A stretch of 64,000 nt of DNA from contig CAWAXG010000025.1 in the NCBI GenBank assembly GCA_963785755.1, forward strand, positions 1-64,000. The letters run 5' to 3'. The notes under the pieces were generated by a model. The model ran no database searches, was not told the origin of the DNA, and worked only from the letters and a program-made list of their open reading frames with translations. Made by a program: the position numbers and the translations under genes. Of this stretch, positions 54,372 to 63,869 are shown piece after piece. Positions within the stretch are counted from its first letter, which is position 1. Every line of letters starts with the position of its first letter. The stretch is from JACCXG01 sp963785755 (lineage in GTDB: Bacteria > Acidobacteriota > Vicinamibacteria > Vicinamibacterales > 2-12-FULL-66-21).

Positions 54372-57065
54372 CTACCGCGCGTCCCCGAGGAGCGATCCCG
54401 CCCAGTTCAGGAAGACGCTCAGGAATGGCACCTGATTCGCAGACTCGTTGTGCAGCACCAGGACGCCGCCATCGGGCTGCACCGTCCACGATCGGTGGTT
54501 GCCCTTGACGCCCGTCAGCGACGTGAAGATGGCAGCGGGGGGAGAAAACGAGAGCGCGCCCGCCGTCGGCTGCACCGGCACGCGATACAACGTCGCGCCG
54601 CGGTTGTAGAAGATCGCGCGGCCGTCCGGCGCCCACATCGGATTGACGCCGCCGTCGCGCGACACCTGCCAGCGTGCGCCGAGCTGCGGAAAGTCCTGCA
54701 CGTAGATCTCTTCGGCGCCGGATTCGGCCGACGTGTGTGCGATCCACCGGCCATCGGTGGAGACCCTCGCACTGGTGATGCCGTGTTTCCCGGTCATGAG
54801 CGGCCGCAGCGCGGGCGGTTTCGCGGTCAGGTCGAGCAGCGCGAGCCCGGACTCCTCAATGCCTGACGTCACGAGATATCGCCCGTCCGAAGTCCAGTCA
54901 TCCACGTGCAGATGCGTCTTGCCCGTCCAGAGGATCTCTTCGGCGCCGCCGCCGTCTGCCCGGCGTCTGAGGATCTGCCGGCCCTCACTGCGATCGGATG
55001 CATACGCCACCCAGACGCCGTCCGGAGACCAGACCGGCGTCTCATCCTCGCTCTCGCTGAAGGTCAGACGCTGCGGCGCCCCGGTCTGCAGATCGATCAC
55101 CCAGATGTCGTCGGCGGTGTCGTAATCCTCCACGGCAACGAAGCGGCCGTTCGGCGCGACGACCGGGTCGGCGTAGAGGCGCTTCGGGACCGCGAGAGTC
55201 TGAGCCACCGTCCCGCCCGCCGTCAGGCGGGCCATCGAAAGCCCATCGCCCACCAGCGATTCGGCGACGAAGACCAGCGTCCCCGAATCAGACACGGCAT
55301 AGTGCGCCGCGCCGACGGACCAGACGTTGGACACATCGTCGACGACGGGCGTGGCGGCGCCCGACGGCGTCATCGATCGCGGATCGAAGGCGACGGCCAT
55401 CAGCTGCGGATCGCGCGCGAACACCAGCCGGCCGGGCGGCACGAACCGGGGTTGCATACCTTTGAGGCCGATGCTGCGTCGACTCGCCGTGCGGAGATTC
55501 TGTACTTCGATGTCGGCGGTATCCCAACGTATGGTCGCGGCTCCGCTGGTGAACAGCACGTGCTCGCCGTCTGGCAGCAGCGCCGGCCAGCGATGCGCAT
55601 ACTCTCCCGGGCGCAGCGGCGCGAGCGGCTGCGGCGTGCCGCCGTCGGCGCTGACGCGATGGAGCGGCCCGGCGCTCAATCCGAAGACGATGGTGCCGTC
55701 ACGCCCCCACACCGCCCCCCGCATCTGAGCGGGGAGCGCACAGATGGTCGTGACGGTGCCAGTGGCCAGCAGCATCTTGACGAGCGACGCACCGGCGCCC
55801 GCAGTCTGATAGGCGAGCCATCGGCCGTCCGGGGAGAAAAATGGCCCTCCCACCGACGCGGTGTTGGGGATCGGCGTGGCCGCCGGTTGATCGAAACGGC
55901 GGACGAACAGCGAGCGGACACCATTTCCGGTACCGACATACGCCACGAGGTCGCCTGCGGGCGCGACGGCAAGCATTCCAAGCACCAGGGTATTGGACAG
56001 CGACGTCGCCGGCGTGGTCGGAAGCGTCAGGCGCGCAAGCGGCGGCGGTGGCCCGCCGGCATTTCTGTTCGTCCACAGCCAGGTCGCGGCCGAACCGATC
56101 GCGAGGGCTGCGAGCGCGACCGCGGCGAATTTGATCGGCCCGAACGGTTCACGAGCACGTGCCGGGACCGGCGTCGCCCACACACCGGGCAACTCGCGCA
56201 GATTCGCCGCGACATCCCCGGCGCTCTGCCAGCGCTCGTCCGGATCCTTCGCCAATGCTCTGCGAATCACCAGCTCGAGCCACGCGGGCGCAACCGGCTG
56301 CGCGTCGGAGATTGGCGCCGGCTGACGCTCGATGATGGCGGCGATCGTGCTCGCCGGCGTGTCGCCGCTGAACGCGCGGCGCCCGGTCAGCATCTCGTAG
56401 AGCACGCAGCCGAGCGCGAAGATGTCGGCGCGGTGATCGGCCTCCTTCCCCTCGACCTGCTCCGGCGACATGTAGTTGAGCGTCCCGAGGATGGTGCCCA
56501 TCCCGGTCACGGGCGCCAGGGCGGCGAGGGTCACGTCCGCGGCCGGCGTGAGGCTGACCGCCGGCCGCCCCACCAGCCGCGCGAGGCCGAAATCGAGCAG
56601 CTTCACGTGCGGCGTCCCCGCCGCGCCGCCGCGCACGATCATGACGTTCGACGGCTTCAGATCGCGGTGCACGATCCCCTGCCGATGGGCGCGCTCGAGC
56701 GCTCGCGCGATCTGTTCGCCAATCGCCAGGACCTGGTCGAGGGGCAGACGTCCGCGCTCGATCCGGCTCGCCAGCGTCTCTCCCTCGACGAGCTCCATGA
56801 CCAGGTAGTCGGACTGCTCATCGTGGCCGACGTCGTAGAGCGTGCAGATGTGCGGATCGTTCAGCGCCGCGATGGCGCGCGCTTCGCGCTCGAAGCGCGA
56901 CCGCGCCTCCGGATCGGAGGCGAGCGCCGGCGGCAGCCGCTTGATCGCGACCGCGCGGTCGAGCCGCGTATCGCGCCCTCGATACACCTCGCCCATGCCG
57001 CCCGCGCCGAGCAGACCGGCGAGCTCATAGGGACCGAGGCGCGTGCCAGGGGAAATGGTGGACAA
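54372..57065 (-). CDS. Ser/Thr protein kinase with C-terminal propeller
   Basis: 897 residues, intact. Kinase motifs: LLGAGGMGEVYRGRDTRLDR, AIKRLP, IVHRDLKPSNVMIV, LDFGLARL, NYMSPEQVEGKEADHRADIF. A TM helix (FAAVALAALAIGSAATWLW) near residue 320 leads to periplasmic beta-propeller blades: PFFSPDGRWLAYQT, VWSPDGVWVAYASDRSEG, RVSTDGRWIAHTSAESG, WAPDGRAIFYNRGATLY. It is of the same type as the kinase at 191-2837 and serves as a guide for how that gene reads when unbroken. Confidence 0.95.
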   Translation of the reverse strand: MSTISPGTRLGPYELAGLLGAGGMGEVYRGRDTRLDRAVAIKRLPPALASDPEARSRFEREARAIAALNDPHICTLYDVGHDEQSDYLVMELVEGETLASRIERGRLPLDQVLAIGEQIARALERAHRQGIVHRDLKPSNVMIVRGGAAGTPHVKLLDFGLARLVGRPAVSLTPAADVTLAALAPVTGMGTILGTLNYMSPEQVEGKEADHRADIFALGCVLYEMLTGRRAFSGDTPASTIAAIIERQPAPISDAQPVAPAWLELVIRRALAKDPDERWQSAGDVAANLRELPGVWATPVPARAREPFGPIKFAAVALAALAIGSAATWLWTNRNAGGPPPPLARLTLPTTPATSLSNTLVLGMLAVAPAGDLVAYVGTGNGVRSLFVRRFDQPAATPIPNTASVGGPFFSPDGRWLAYQTAGAGASLVKMLLATGTVTTICALPAQMRGAVWGRDGTIVFGLSAGPLHRVSADGGTPQPLAPLRPGEYAHRWPALLPDGEHVLFTSGAATIRWDTADIEVQNLRTASRRSIGLKGMQPRFVPPGRLVFARDPQLMAVAFDPRSMTPSGAATPVVDDVSNVWSVGAAHYAVSDSGTLVFVAESLVGDGLSMARLTAGGTVAQTLAVPKRLYADPVVAPNGRFVAVEDYDTADDIWVIDLQTGAPQRLTFSESEDETPVWSPDGVWVAYASDRSEGRQILRRRADGGGAEEILWTGKTHLHVDDWTSDGRYLVTSGIEESGLALLDLTAKPPALRPLMTGKHGITSARVSTDGRWIAHTSAESGAEEIYVQDFPQLGARWQVSRDGGVNPMWAPDGRAIFYNRGATLYRVPVQPTAGALSFSPPAAIFTSLTGVKGNHRSWTVQPDGGVLVLHNESANQVPFLSVFLNWAGSLLGDAR

Positions 57066-57186
57066 CAGCGTTTGTGGTGTGCCCGGGATTATACCTTTAC
57101 CCGCGGTCCGTCGGCTTCAACTCGCGACTGCGGTCCGTTGGAACTAACGAATCGCGGATCGACGCGGATCTCGAGCGGTCGTGCGC

Positions 57187-57274
57187 GCCGGCCTTGCAGG
57201 CCGGCACCGCGAAGCGGGATCAGAGCAATCGCAAGCCGATCTGCGGTTGGTCGGCTTCCGATTCCGCTCTGATC
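57187..57274. repeat. Two hairpins between kinase and TetR genes
   Basis: GCCGGCCT-TGC-AGGCCGGC is a perfect palindrome at 57187-57205. GATCAGAGCAATCGCAAGCC (57218-57237) pairs imperfectly with GGCTTCCGATTCCGCTCTGATC-type sequence at 57253-57274, giving a stem of about 20 bp. It lies past the end of the minus-strand TetR gene; function may be termination. Confidence 0.55.
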
Positions 57275-57340
57275 CTCGCTTCGGCCGCAGCGTAGCGCGG
57301 GCACGACCGCAGCGACCGCCGATCAGAGCGCTCGCCCGTG

Positions 57341-58039
57341 TCAGCAATCCGCGGTATCCGCGAAGATCCGCGATTCGTCTGCTAACGGCGACCGCCGCCT
57401 CGCCGGCCGCTTCGTCTCGCGACGCGACGGACGGCGTGACCCACGCGTCTTCGCGTTGAGCCGATACGGCTCGAGCAAGGTGTCGAGGTCGTGGCGGACC
57501 CAGCTCTCCGCCGTCCCCTCTCGGTACACCGCCCACCCGATCAGCGACCCTCCAGCCAACGCATCCACCGCCCTGGCCAGCCTCGCCGTATCGCACCGCA
57601 CCAGCTCGCGCGCAGCGACGGCCTCGTCGAGCAGCCGCCGATAGCCGGCGATGATCAGCCGCGCGTTCTCCAGCATCACCGCGTAGAAGTCGGGATCGCT
57701 CAGATCCGTCTGCAGGAACGCGAGGTGGTTGGACATCTCCTCGGGAGACTTCACGTATCGCGTCATCTCGGTCGCGGCCACCAGCAGCGCGGCGAGCGGT
57801 GACGGGTTCGCGGCGCGGACGGCGTCGAAGCAGGCGTCGACCGAATCGCGCGCCGAGCGCGCGAGCGCCAGCATCAGCCCGCGCTTGGAGCCGAAGCGCT
57901 GGACCAGCGTGGCGGCCGAGAGCCCGACCTCGCGGGCGACGTCGGCCAGGGTGAACCGGCCGGGGCCGTGCCGGGAGATGATGCGGCCGGCGGCCTCGAG
58001 AATCGCGGCGTCGTCGATGGTGCGGGGGCGCGGGGTCAT
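57341..58039 (-). CDS. TetR-family transcriptional regulator
   Basis: 232 residues from ATG 58039. The N-terminal DNA-binding part reads IDDAAILEAAGRIISRHGPGRFTLADVAREVGLSAATLVQRFGSK, a good TetR helix-turn-helix with the recognition helix around LSAATLVQRFG. The ligand-binding half has DTARLARAVDALAGGSLIGWAVYRE. The C-terminal ~35 residues are very basic (Arg/Lys-rich) and are longer than usual. It is divergent from the dihydrofolate-reductase-like gene and two palindromes lie between them. Confidence 0.9.
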   Translation of the reverse strand: MTPRPRTIDDAAILEAAGRIISRHGPGRFTLADVAREVGLSAATLVQRFGSKRGLMLALARSARDSVDACFDAVRAANPSPLAALLVAATEMTRYVKSPEEMSNHLAFLQTDLSDPDFYAVMLENARLIIAGYRRLLDEAVAARELVRCDTARLARAVDALAGGSLIGWAVYREGTAESWVRHDLDTLLEPYRLNAKTRGSRRPSRRETKRPARRRSPLADESRIFADTADC

Positions 58040-58041
58040 GG

Positions 58042-58104
58042 TTGACAAATAGTAAATGAACGTTTACTTTCCAAACAGTAAACGAACAGTCGTTTATAAA
58101 TTAC
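58042..58104 (+). promoter_or_regulatory. Promoter and two TetR-type operators for the DHFR-like gene
   Basis: TTGACA (58042-58047), 17 bases, TACTTT (58065-58070). GTAAATGAACGTTTAC (58052-58067) is a near-perfect dyad lying over the spacer and -10. A second dyad, AAACGAACAGTCGTTT (58080-58095), follows. Both are the A/T-rich sites expected for the adjacent TetR protein, which would repress this promoter and, being divergent, its own. GAGGAGGG (about 58110-58117) is the ribosome binding site of the gene at 58121. Confidence 0.75.
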
Positions 58105-58120
58105 AGACGAGGAGGGTCAG

Positions 58121-58678
58121 ATGGCCGCATCCCCAGGACGCAAGGACGGACCCGGACGCCGCGTGCGCTACGGCGTCGCGATGAGCCTCGACGGCTACAT
58201 CGCCGGGCCGAACGGCGAGGCCGATTGGATCGTCCACGACCCGGATATCGACTTCGCCGAGCTCTTCAGCCGCTACGACACGCTGCTCATCGGGCGCAAG
58301 ACGTTCGAGGCGATGGCAAAGATGGGCGGGGGCGGCGGGTCGATGCCGGGCGTGCAGGCCTTCGTGATTTCCCGGACGATGGCGCAGGCCGACCATCCCG
58401 ACGTCACCATCGTGCGGGATCCCGTGGCGCTCATCGGCGAGCTGAAGACCAAACCCGGCAAGGACATCTGGCTGTTCGGCGGCGGCGAGCTGTTCAGGAG
58501 CCTGCTCGCCGCCGGCCTCGTGGACGGGGTGGACGCCGGCATCATCCCGGTGCTGCTCGGTGGCGGCATTCCGCTGCTGCCCTCTCCGGCAGGCCGGACA
58601 AGGCTGACGCTGAAGAACCGGCGCTTCTACGAGAAGTCGGGGATCGTCGGCGTCGAGTACGACGTCGTCCGCGGCTGA
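58121..58678 (+). CDS. Dihydrofolate-reductase-like (RibD C-terminal domain) protein
   Basis: 185 residues, intact. The opening RVRYGVAMSLDGYIAGPNGEADW and YDTLLIGRKTFEAMAK are the first two conserved segments of this DHFR-fold family; IWLFGGGELFRSLLAAGLVDGV is the NADPH/substrate loop and IPVLLGGGIPLLP the last. Members reduce deaminated pteridine or flavin precursors or are of unknown substrate. The N-terminus has a short basic extension. It is controlled by the divergent TetR gene. Confidence 0.9.
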   Translation: MAASPGRKDGPGRRVRYGVAMSLDGYIAGPNGEADWIVHDPDIDFAELFSRYDTLLIGRKTFEAMAKMGGGGGSMPGVQAFVISRTMAQADHPDVTIVRDPVALIGELKTKPGKDIWLFGGGELFRSLLAAGLVDGVDAGIIPVLLGGGIPLLPSPAGRTRLTLKNRRFYEKSGIVGVEYDVVRG

Positions 58679-58712
58679 TCCGCCCGACGCCGTCTCAACG
58701 CGACTCGCGACA

Positions 58713-59234
58713 TCACCGGGCGCCTGCCGCAGCGAGGGCGAACGGGTTTTCGTCCGCGGTCGGGCCATACACCGACGGCACCGGGATATTGAGCAGCCGC
58801 AGATACACCAGCAGCTGTCCGCGATGGTGATACCAGTGGTTCAGCATGATCGCGCGTACCAACGCGACCCTCGGCATCGCCATCAGCTCGCGGCCGTCAC
58901 TCATGAGCCGCCACGTGGCGCTCATCTTCGCGTCGTCGAATCCACCAAGGTGCTGCCTCGCCTTGGCCACGCTGGCGGTGAGCGCCGGTACGAGCTCAGC
59001 GGCTGTCGCCGCTTCCGTCTGCACGAACGCCGGTGGCTCCGGAATGGTGTCCACCGACGCGAGCTGGGCGACGTTGCCCGGTACGGTCGCGACGTGCAGC
59101 GCGAGCTGGCCGAGAGACATCGACTTCGGATGCGGCTTCCACGACAGATGCGCCTGCGGCACGCGCTCCAGCACGCGCCGTGTTGTATGCGATTCCTGTT
59201 CGAGTTCCGCCAGCAGTGCGTCGATCATTGCCAT
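58713..59234 (-). CDS. DinB-family protein
   Basis: 173 residues. The four-helix DinB fold with the three metal-binding His can be seen: LSWKPHPKSMSLGQLALHVATVP (first His), and LVRAIMLNHWYHHRGQLLVYLRLL (second and third). ATG 59234 is used, because AAGGAGACGAG lies before it; upstream ATG 59258 overlaps the neighbouring gene. Members are putative metal-dependent thiol transferases or hydrolases. It is the last gene of the ArsR-SRPBCC-DinB operon. Confidence 0.9.
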   Translation of the reverse strand: MAMIDALLAELEQESHTTRRVLERVPQAHLSWKPHPKSMSLGQLALHVATVPGNVAQLASVDTIPEPPAFVQTEAATAAELVPALTASVAKARQHLGGFDDAKMSATWRLMSDGRELMAMPRVALVRAIMLNHWYHHRGQLLVYLRLLNIPVPSVYGPTADENPFALAAAGAR

Positions 59235-59247
59235 TTTCTCGTCTCCT

Positions 59248-59701
59248 TTACTCTCCACCGTTGGCTTCCGCGGCCTTGCGCACGCGCGCGTGCAGCGCCG
59301 TCCACCCCGCGCCCATCTGCGGCCGGTGATCCTCCGGGAACGGACCCATCACCGTGTGGGTGAACTTGATGAGGCATCCGCCCTCGACTTCCGTCAACCG
59401 ATACATCAGGTTCGACGTCGCCGCGGTGGACATGAAGAGCGGCCCCCAGATTTCGAGCAGCGTCGGCCGCTTGATGCTCTGCACGAACCCCCACAGATGT
59501 CCGTTGTCACCGCCGAGATCGCGGAACCATCGCCCGCCCGGACGCGGTTCCAGCACCATCGGCAGCGGCTTGCCGTCGGGCGTCTCGTTGAGCCTTCCCA
59601 TTTGTGCAATCAGCGAAGCCGAACGTCTTTTCGAGCGTCGCCCGCACCAGAATCTCTTCCGTGATGGTGAACGTGTCCCCTACCGCCGCTGTTGTCGTCA
59701 T
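59248..59701 (-). CDS. SRPBCC (AHSA1-like) protein, one frameshift
   Basis: About 150 residues. It starts MTTTAAVGDTFTITEEILVRATLEKTF; after a one-base shift near 59615 it continues ASLIAQMGRLNE, LPMVLEPRPGGRWFRDLGGDNGHLWGFVQ, LLEIWGPLFMSTAATSNLMY and LIKFTHTVMGPFPEDHRPQM. Order and length fit the START-like/AHSA1 fold that often follows ArsR genes. Its ATG overlaps the ArsR stop in ATGA. The shift is probably an assembly error. Confidence 0.8.
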
Positions 59702-60021
59702 CGTTCCTCCTCGGCATGTGCCTTGATGCGCCGCAGCTGTCCGCGCCAGTAGCGCTCGAACATGCCGCTCCAGTCGTGAATCGTGCGAAGTGTCTGTGCG
59801 TTGATCCGATACAGGGTCCGCCGGCCGTCCCGCCGCACGTGCACCAGGCCGACGTCGCGCAGGACCTGGAGGTGCTTGGTGACCGACGGCTGCCCCAGCT
59901 CGAGCGCATCGGCGATATCGGTCACCGATCGCTCGTCGCCCGCGATGAACTCGAGGATGTGACGACGGCGCGGCTCAGCGATGGCGTTGAACGGGTCCGA
60001 GGTCGTCGAGGCGCGGGCCAT
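59698..60021 (-). CDS. ArsR-family transcriptional regulator
   Basis: 107 residues. FNAIAEPRRRHILEFIAGDERSVTDIADALELGQPSVTKHLQVLRDVGLVHVRRDGRRTLYRI is the full winged helix-turn-helix; the rest (MFERYWRGQLRRIKAH) is the usual short tail. No metal-binding ELCV-type cysteines are present, so it belongs to the group that partners SRPBCC proteins rather than a metal sensor. It probably binds the dyad in its own promoter. Confidence 0.93.
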   Translation of the reverse strand: MARASTTSDPFNAIAEPRRRHILEFIAGDERSVTDIADALELGQPSVTKHLQVLRDVGLVHVRRDGRRTLYRINAQTLRTIHDWSGMFERYWRGQLRRIKAHAEEER

Positions 60022-60028
60022 ACGAAGC

Positions 60029-60058
60029 TTTATACATTCCGATATGAGAATGTGTCAA
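60029..60058 (-). promoter_or_regulatory. ArsR-operon promoter with operator
   Basis: On the minus strand TTGACA (60053-60058) and TATAAA (60029-60034) are 18 bases apart. The dyad ACATTC-TCATATCG-GAATGT (60034-60053) fills the spacer. Only seven bases separate the -10 from the ATG, so the transcript would start at or within a base or two of the start codon. Confidence 0.75.
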
Positions 60059-60172
60059 GTGGGGAGAAGCTGCGGCTCAAGGCGGAAGCCCGGCAAGGCA
60101 ATGGGCAGGACAACAGAAGGAACAAAGAGAACGACTTGGGACTTGTTAACGAAGCGACGCGACAGTACAGAC

Positions 60173-62154
60173 CTACTGCACCGCGAAGCGCAGCTTACGG
60201 GCAGCCACCTCGTCTCCGGCGGCCGCGGTCATCTCCAGCAGGTACTCGCCCGCGGCGAGACCGTTGAGCGGCAGATTGACCTGGCAGTCGGCGCGGCGAG
60301 CTCGAAACTCCTGCTCCGCGAACACGAGCGACTGATCGCGCGTGGCTCCGCCCCGCGCGTCGAGGATTCTCACGCGGAGCGACACCGGCACGATGGCATC
60401 GGTCCGGTGCGTGCCCTGGTAAATCTGAAGATACGCGCGAACCAGATCGCCGCGATCGAATCGGCGTTGTGTGGTCGGACGGATCGACACGAGCGCACCA
60501 GCCTCGGCCGGTGAACCCCCGGCTGGTCCGACCTCGATCGCAATGTCGGATACCGTGAGAGGCGCCGTGGCGAACTTTGGAATCGCGATGTGCGAGAACA
60601 CGCTCCCTGCCGCTCCGGTCTTCTGGTCGGCGACGGCCACGCGGACCTCGTAGTCGCCGGAATCGAGCTCGATATGCGTCTGCACGTCCACTGCGGCGCG
60701 CGCGGCCCCGCGAGGTCTGACACCCAGGGTCGATGTCTGCCGGGCGGAGCCGATCTCGCGGCCGGTCTGATCGACGACGGCCACGGTGATGTCCAGCGGC
60801 GCCGGTGCATCCCCGGCGAACGCACCAGCGTCGACGTTGATGCTGACGACGGCACCCTCGCCCTCGCGCTTCGCGAAGGCGGACGTGCTCAGCGCGAGCG
60901 GCGTCCCGGCATGCGGCAACAATCCAGCGATCGCGCCATCGAGCGTCGCTGGCGCTCCATTCGACATACGCGATGTCCCCGGAGACGTCTGCTGAAGGGG
61001 CGGGATGTACTGGCTTTGCGCATACGCGCGTACGCCCTTCCGGGCGACCTTGACCTCGATCGATCGGCGCGAGTCGGCCTGGCTCGCCGGGTCACGCTCG
61101 AAGCCCACAAGGTATACGCCTCGCTCTCGCGGAAGATCTCGGGAACTTGTCCGTCTGGCGCGTTCGTGTTCACGACCGTCCGGCCACCCGTACGCTCCGG
61201 CAAGATCCTGAGCGAATCCTGGGTACGGAGCGTGGCGTTCAGCGCCGCGGTCAACTGTTGCCGGCGAACGGCCTGGCCACTGTTCACGGGTCGATCGAAG
61301 CCGGCACCGCTGACTGCCGCCTGCGTGTGGTCACCGACGTTCTCCAGGCCGCGCGGATCAATCGAGTGCACCGTCAGGTTCGACATCGCAAGCGAGTCGT
61401 ACAGCTTCTGCCGGGCGGCATCCAACAAACGTTCACAACCCGGATCGGCGGTCGGGCCGCGCGGCGCCGAGTTCACCACGAGGCCCCGCCCGATGAACAG
61501 CAACATCTTGCGACGGCGTGGCGCTTCACGGACGGCTTCCGAAACACGCGTCACCATCTCCAGGACACACAGCCCGCACAGGCAGCGTCCATCGCCCCCC
61601 TCGTCCAGACTCCACGGGAACCATAACGATTCAGTGCTCCAGTCGCGCTGCATGATCGCCTGGACGAGGCGGCGGCGGTCGGCGGTGAAGTTCTGCGCGG
61701 TGTAGACGCCACTGGTCGAGACGAGCGCCCCGAGGTCGTTGGGACCGAGCGCCTCGACGGCGGCGATGGCGATCTTCTGTGCCGCGACTGAGGGACCTTG
61801 GTAGGGTATCGACCGATCCATCAGGAGGATGACCAACCGTCCCTCTTGCGCACCCATTTGATTCGTGGCGACATCCGGCACGACGTCGTTCGCCCACACC
61901 GGCTCGTCTGCTCGGGCGCGCGCGGGAATATTGACCGCCGTGAAGGCACGTATCGGTCTGGGGACGCCGTTCTCCAACACGGTGAAGTCAGAGACACTCA
62001 GCCCTCGCACCGGAAGTCTTTTGTCGTCGAGCACCGAGACATCGAGCTGAACGAGCTCGACGCCGGTTCGAAACGTGGGCTGGCCGCTCCTGTCCTGTGC
62101 CACAAGCCAGACTGAAGACACGAGGAGGAAGGCGGTGCACCCGAGTCGCCGCAT
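60173..62154 (-). CDS. VWFA-related (acidobacterial type) secreted protein, one frameshift
   Basis: About 660 residues. Signal peptide MRRLGCTAFLLVSSVWLVAQ, then FRTGVELVQLDVSVLDDKRLPVRGLSVSDFTVLENG, the typical start of this lineage-specific family (TIGR03436). A von Willebrand A-like fold follows, with LVILLMDRSIPYQGPS in place of a full DxSxS metal site, ALGPNDLGALVSTSG and MLLFIGRGLVV. A shift near 61110 links SEAYTLV to GFERDPASQADSRRSIEVKV; the last 250 residues form beta-rich segments (GDYEVRVAVADQKTGAAGSV, LAAGEYLLEMTAAAGDEVA). Function unknown; possibly adhesion or periplasmic scaffolding. Confidence 0.88.
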
Positions 62155-62256
62155 GATGTGACGCTCCGATTTGATGAGCAACTGATGATGTTCAGCGGCG
62201 ATCGCTGAACAGGCAGGGCTGGCGGGCGGAGCTTAGCACACGAGTGTCGGAAGCGG

Positions 62257-63255
62257 TCAGGGCTTCATCAACTCGGCCAGTTTGTCTTTCACCGCCTCGC
62301 CCCAGATGTCGTAGCCCTTCGCCTGTGGGTGCAGATTGTCTGGCCTGAACGCGTCGGGGAGGAAGACGCCCTTCTCGTCCAGGAACTTCGCGCCGATGTC
62401 CAGGAAGAAGACGTGCCGCTGATCATCCAGCCGGGCGATGATCCGGTTGGCCTCGGCGATCTTCTCGCGTACAGGATCGCCAGGCATCCCACGGGGGAAG
62501 ATCGCCAGCAACAGGATCTTCGCGTTCGGGAAGTTCCTGCGCATCTCGAGCACGACCGCGCCGACTCCCTCGGCGATCTCGGGTCCGGTGCTCCCGCCAC
62601 TGTTGTTCGTGCCGATCATCAGCATGATCGCCTTCGGTTGAAAGCCCTGCCCTTCGCCGTTCCTGAGTCCCCAGAGCACACCCTGGGTCGTATCACCGGA
62701 GACCGCGAAATTTGCCGTCCGGATCGCGCCGAAGTACTTGTCGAACATCGCCTTGTTGGCGTCGCCCTGCACCCACCAGTCGGTGATCGAGTCTCCGTGC
62801 AGCAGCAGGTCGATGTTCCCTTGCTTCGCAATCTCGACGAACCGCTCGTGCCTGGGTCCCTGCCTCTGCACGGTTTGCGTGAAGGTTGCGGCGACGTTCC
62901 GGCGGGCCGGCTGCAGCATCAACAGGGATTCGAACTTCTTCAACAACGGTTTGGTCGATGACGTGTCGCTGTCGATGAACTTCTTGACGGCGTCGTTGAC
63001 CTGCACCAGTTCCTGTGATGTCGGACGAGGAATGGCAACCTCCGGGGGCACAGACGCCGGCGGACCAATGACGACCGGCACTGGCACGAAGCCGCCCCGG
63101 CCTGGACCTTGTGGCGCCCCGGTCGGCGGGCCACTTTGTCCGGCAGGTTGCGGGGGGGCGCCGGCTGTCGCGGGCGGCGTCACCTGCGCGAGCGCGAGCC
63201 CGGCCCACACCAAGCAGACCATCAACGTGAACGGGATGCGGACGAGTCGGTTCAT
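62257..63255 (-). CDS. Secreted SGNH/GDSL hydrolase
   Basis: 332 residues from ATG 63255, preceded by AGGAAAGGA. Signal RIPFTLMVCLVWAGLALAQ, a Pro/Gly-rich linker and the SGNH domain: nucleophile block IDLLLHGDSITDWWVQGD, FAVSGDTTQGVLWGL (Gly), MLMIGTNNSGGSTG (Asn) and DAFRPDNLHPQAKGY with the Asp-x-x-His pair. All catalytic residues are present. It resembles PAF-acetylhydrolase-like esterases that act on acetylated sugars or lipids. It is divergent from the STAS gene. Confidence 0.92.
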   Translation of the reverse strand: MNRLVRIPFTLMVCLVWAGLALAQVTPPATAGAPPQPAGQSGPPTGAPQGPGRGGFVPVPVVIGPPASVPPEVAIPRPTSQELVQVNDAVKKFIDSDTSSTKPLLKKFESLLMLQPARRNVAATFTQTVQRQGPRHERFVEIAKQGNIDLLLHGDSITDWWVQGDANKAMFDKYFGAIRTANFAVSGDTTQGVLWGLRNGEGQGFQPKAIMLMIGTNNSGGSTGPEIAEGVGAVVLEMRRNFPNAKILLLAIFPRGMPGDPVREKIAEANRIIARLDDQRHVFFLDIGAKFLDEKGVFLPDAFRPDNLHPQAKGYDIWGEAVKDKLAELMKP

Positions 63256-63481
63256 ACTGCTGTCCTTTCCTGAGACGACGGATTCGGCAGGGTGGTGCAT
63301 TTAGTTACACCCGGGGACCGGCGAGTCGTAGAGTACTGACGTGAGCGCGGTGCCGACAACCCCATCACGGCACGACGGCCCGTCCCAATAGCTCGACCGG
63401 CGTGGCAGAGTCGGACGGCGGACGGTGGACGAGGGTAGTTCGGATATTGCGCACGGACTGAGGCCGGCGCCAGGAGCAATC

Positions 63482-63844
63482 ATGGACATCAAGATCGAAG
63501 AGCGATCCATCGGGCGTGTGACGATACTCGATATCGTCGGCAAGCTGACCGTGGATCAGGGGGCCGAGCGTCTCAAAGACAAGATCAACAGTCTCATCTC
63601 GCAGGAGCGTACCTCCATCATCTTGAATCTCGCGAACGTGCCGTACATCGACAGCGGCGGCCTTGGCCAGCTGGTGGCCTCGTACGGATCGGTCATGAGG
63701 ACCGGTGGGGCAATGAAACTTCTGAACATCAGTTCGCGGAATCACGACCTGCTCTCCATTACGCGTCTGGTGACGCTGTTCGAGTCGTTCGACTCCGAAC
63801 CTGAAGCGGTGCAGAGCTTTCCGACGCTCGCGCCTTCGTCCTGA
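63482..63844 (+). CDS. STAS-domain anti-sigma factor antagonist
   Basis: 120 residues from ATG 63482, with AGGAG correctly placed before it. RVTILDIVGKLTVDQGAERL, SIILNLANVPYIDSGGLGQLV and MKLLNISSRNHDLLSITRLVTLFESF are the SpoIIAA/RsbV elements; the Ser in IDSGGLG is the residue phosphorylated by partner kinases in the family. The cognate anti-sigma kinase is not in the window. Confidence 0.92.
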   Translation: MDIKIEERSIGRVTILDIVGKLTVDQGAERLKDKINSLISQERTSIILNLANVPYIDSGGLGQLVASYGSVMRTGGAMKLLNISSRNHDLLSITRLVTLFESFDSEPEAVQSFPTLAPSS

Positions 63845-63869
63845 CGCGAGGTCAGATGGACAAGTACAA

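Noticed and set aside
54906..57272. Plus-strand reading frame of 788 codons opposite the intact kinase
   Set aside because: Composition (Arg, Asp, Gly, His) is that of an antisense shadow; the kinase on the other strand has all motifs.
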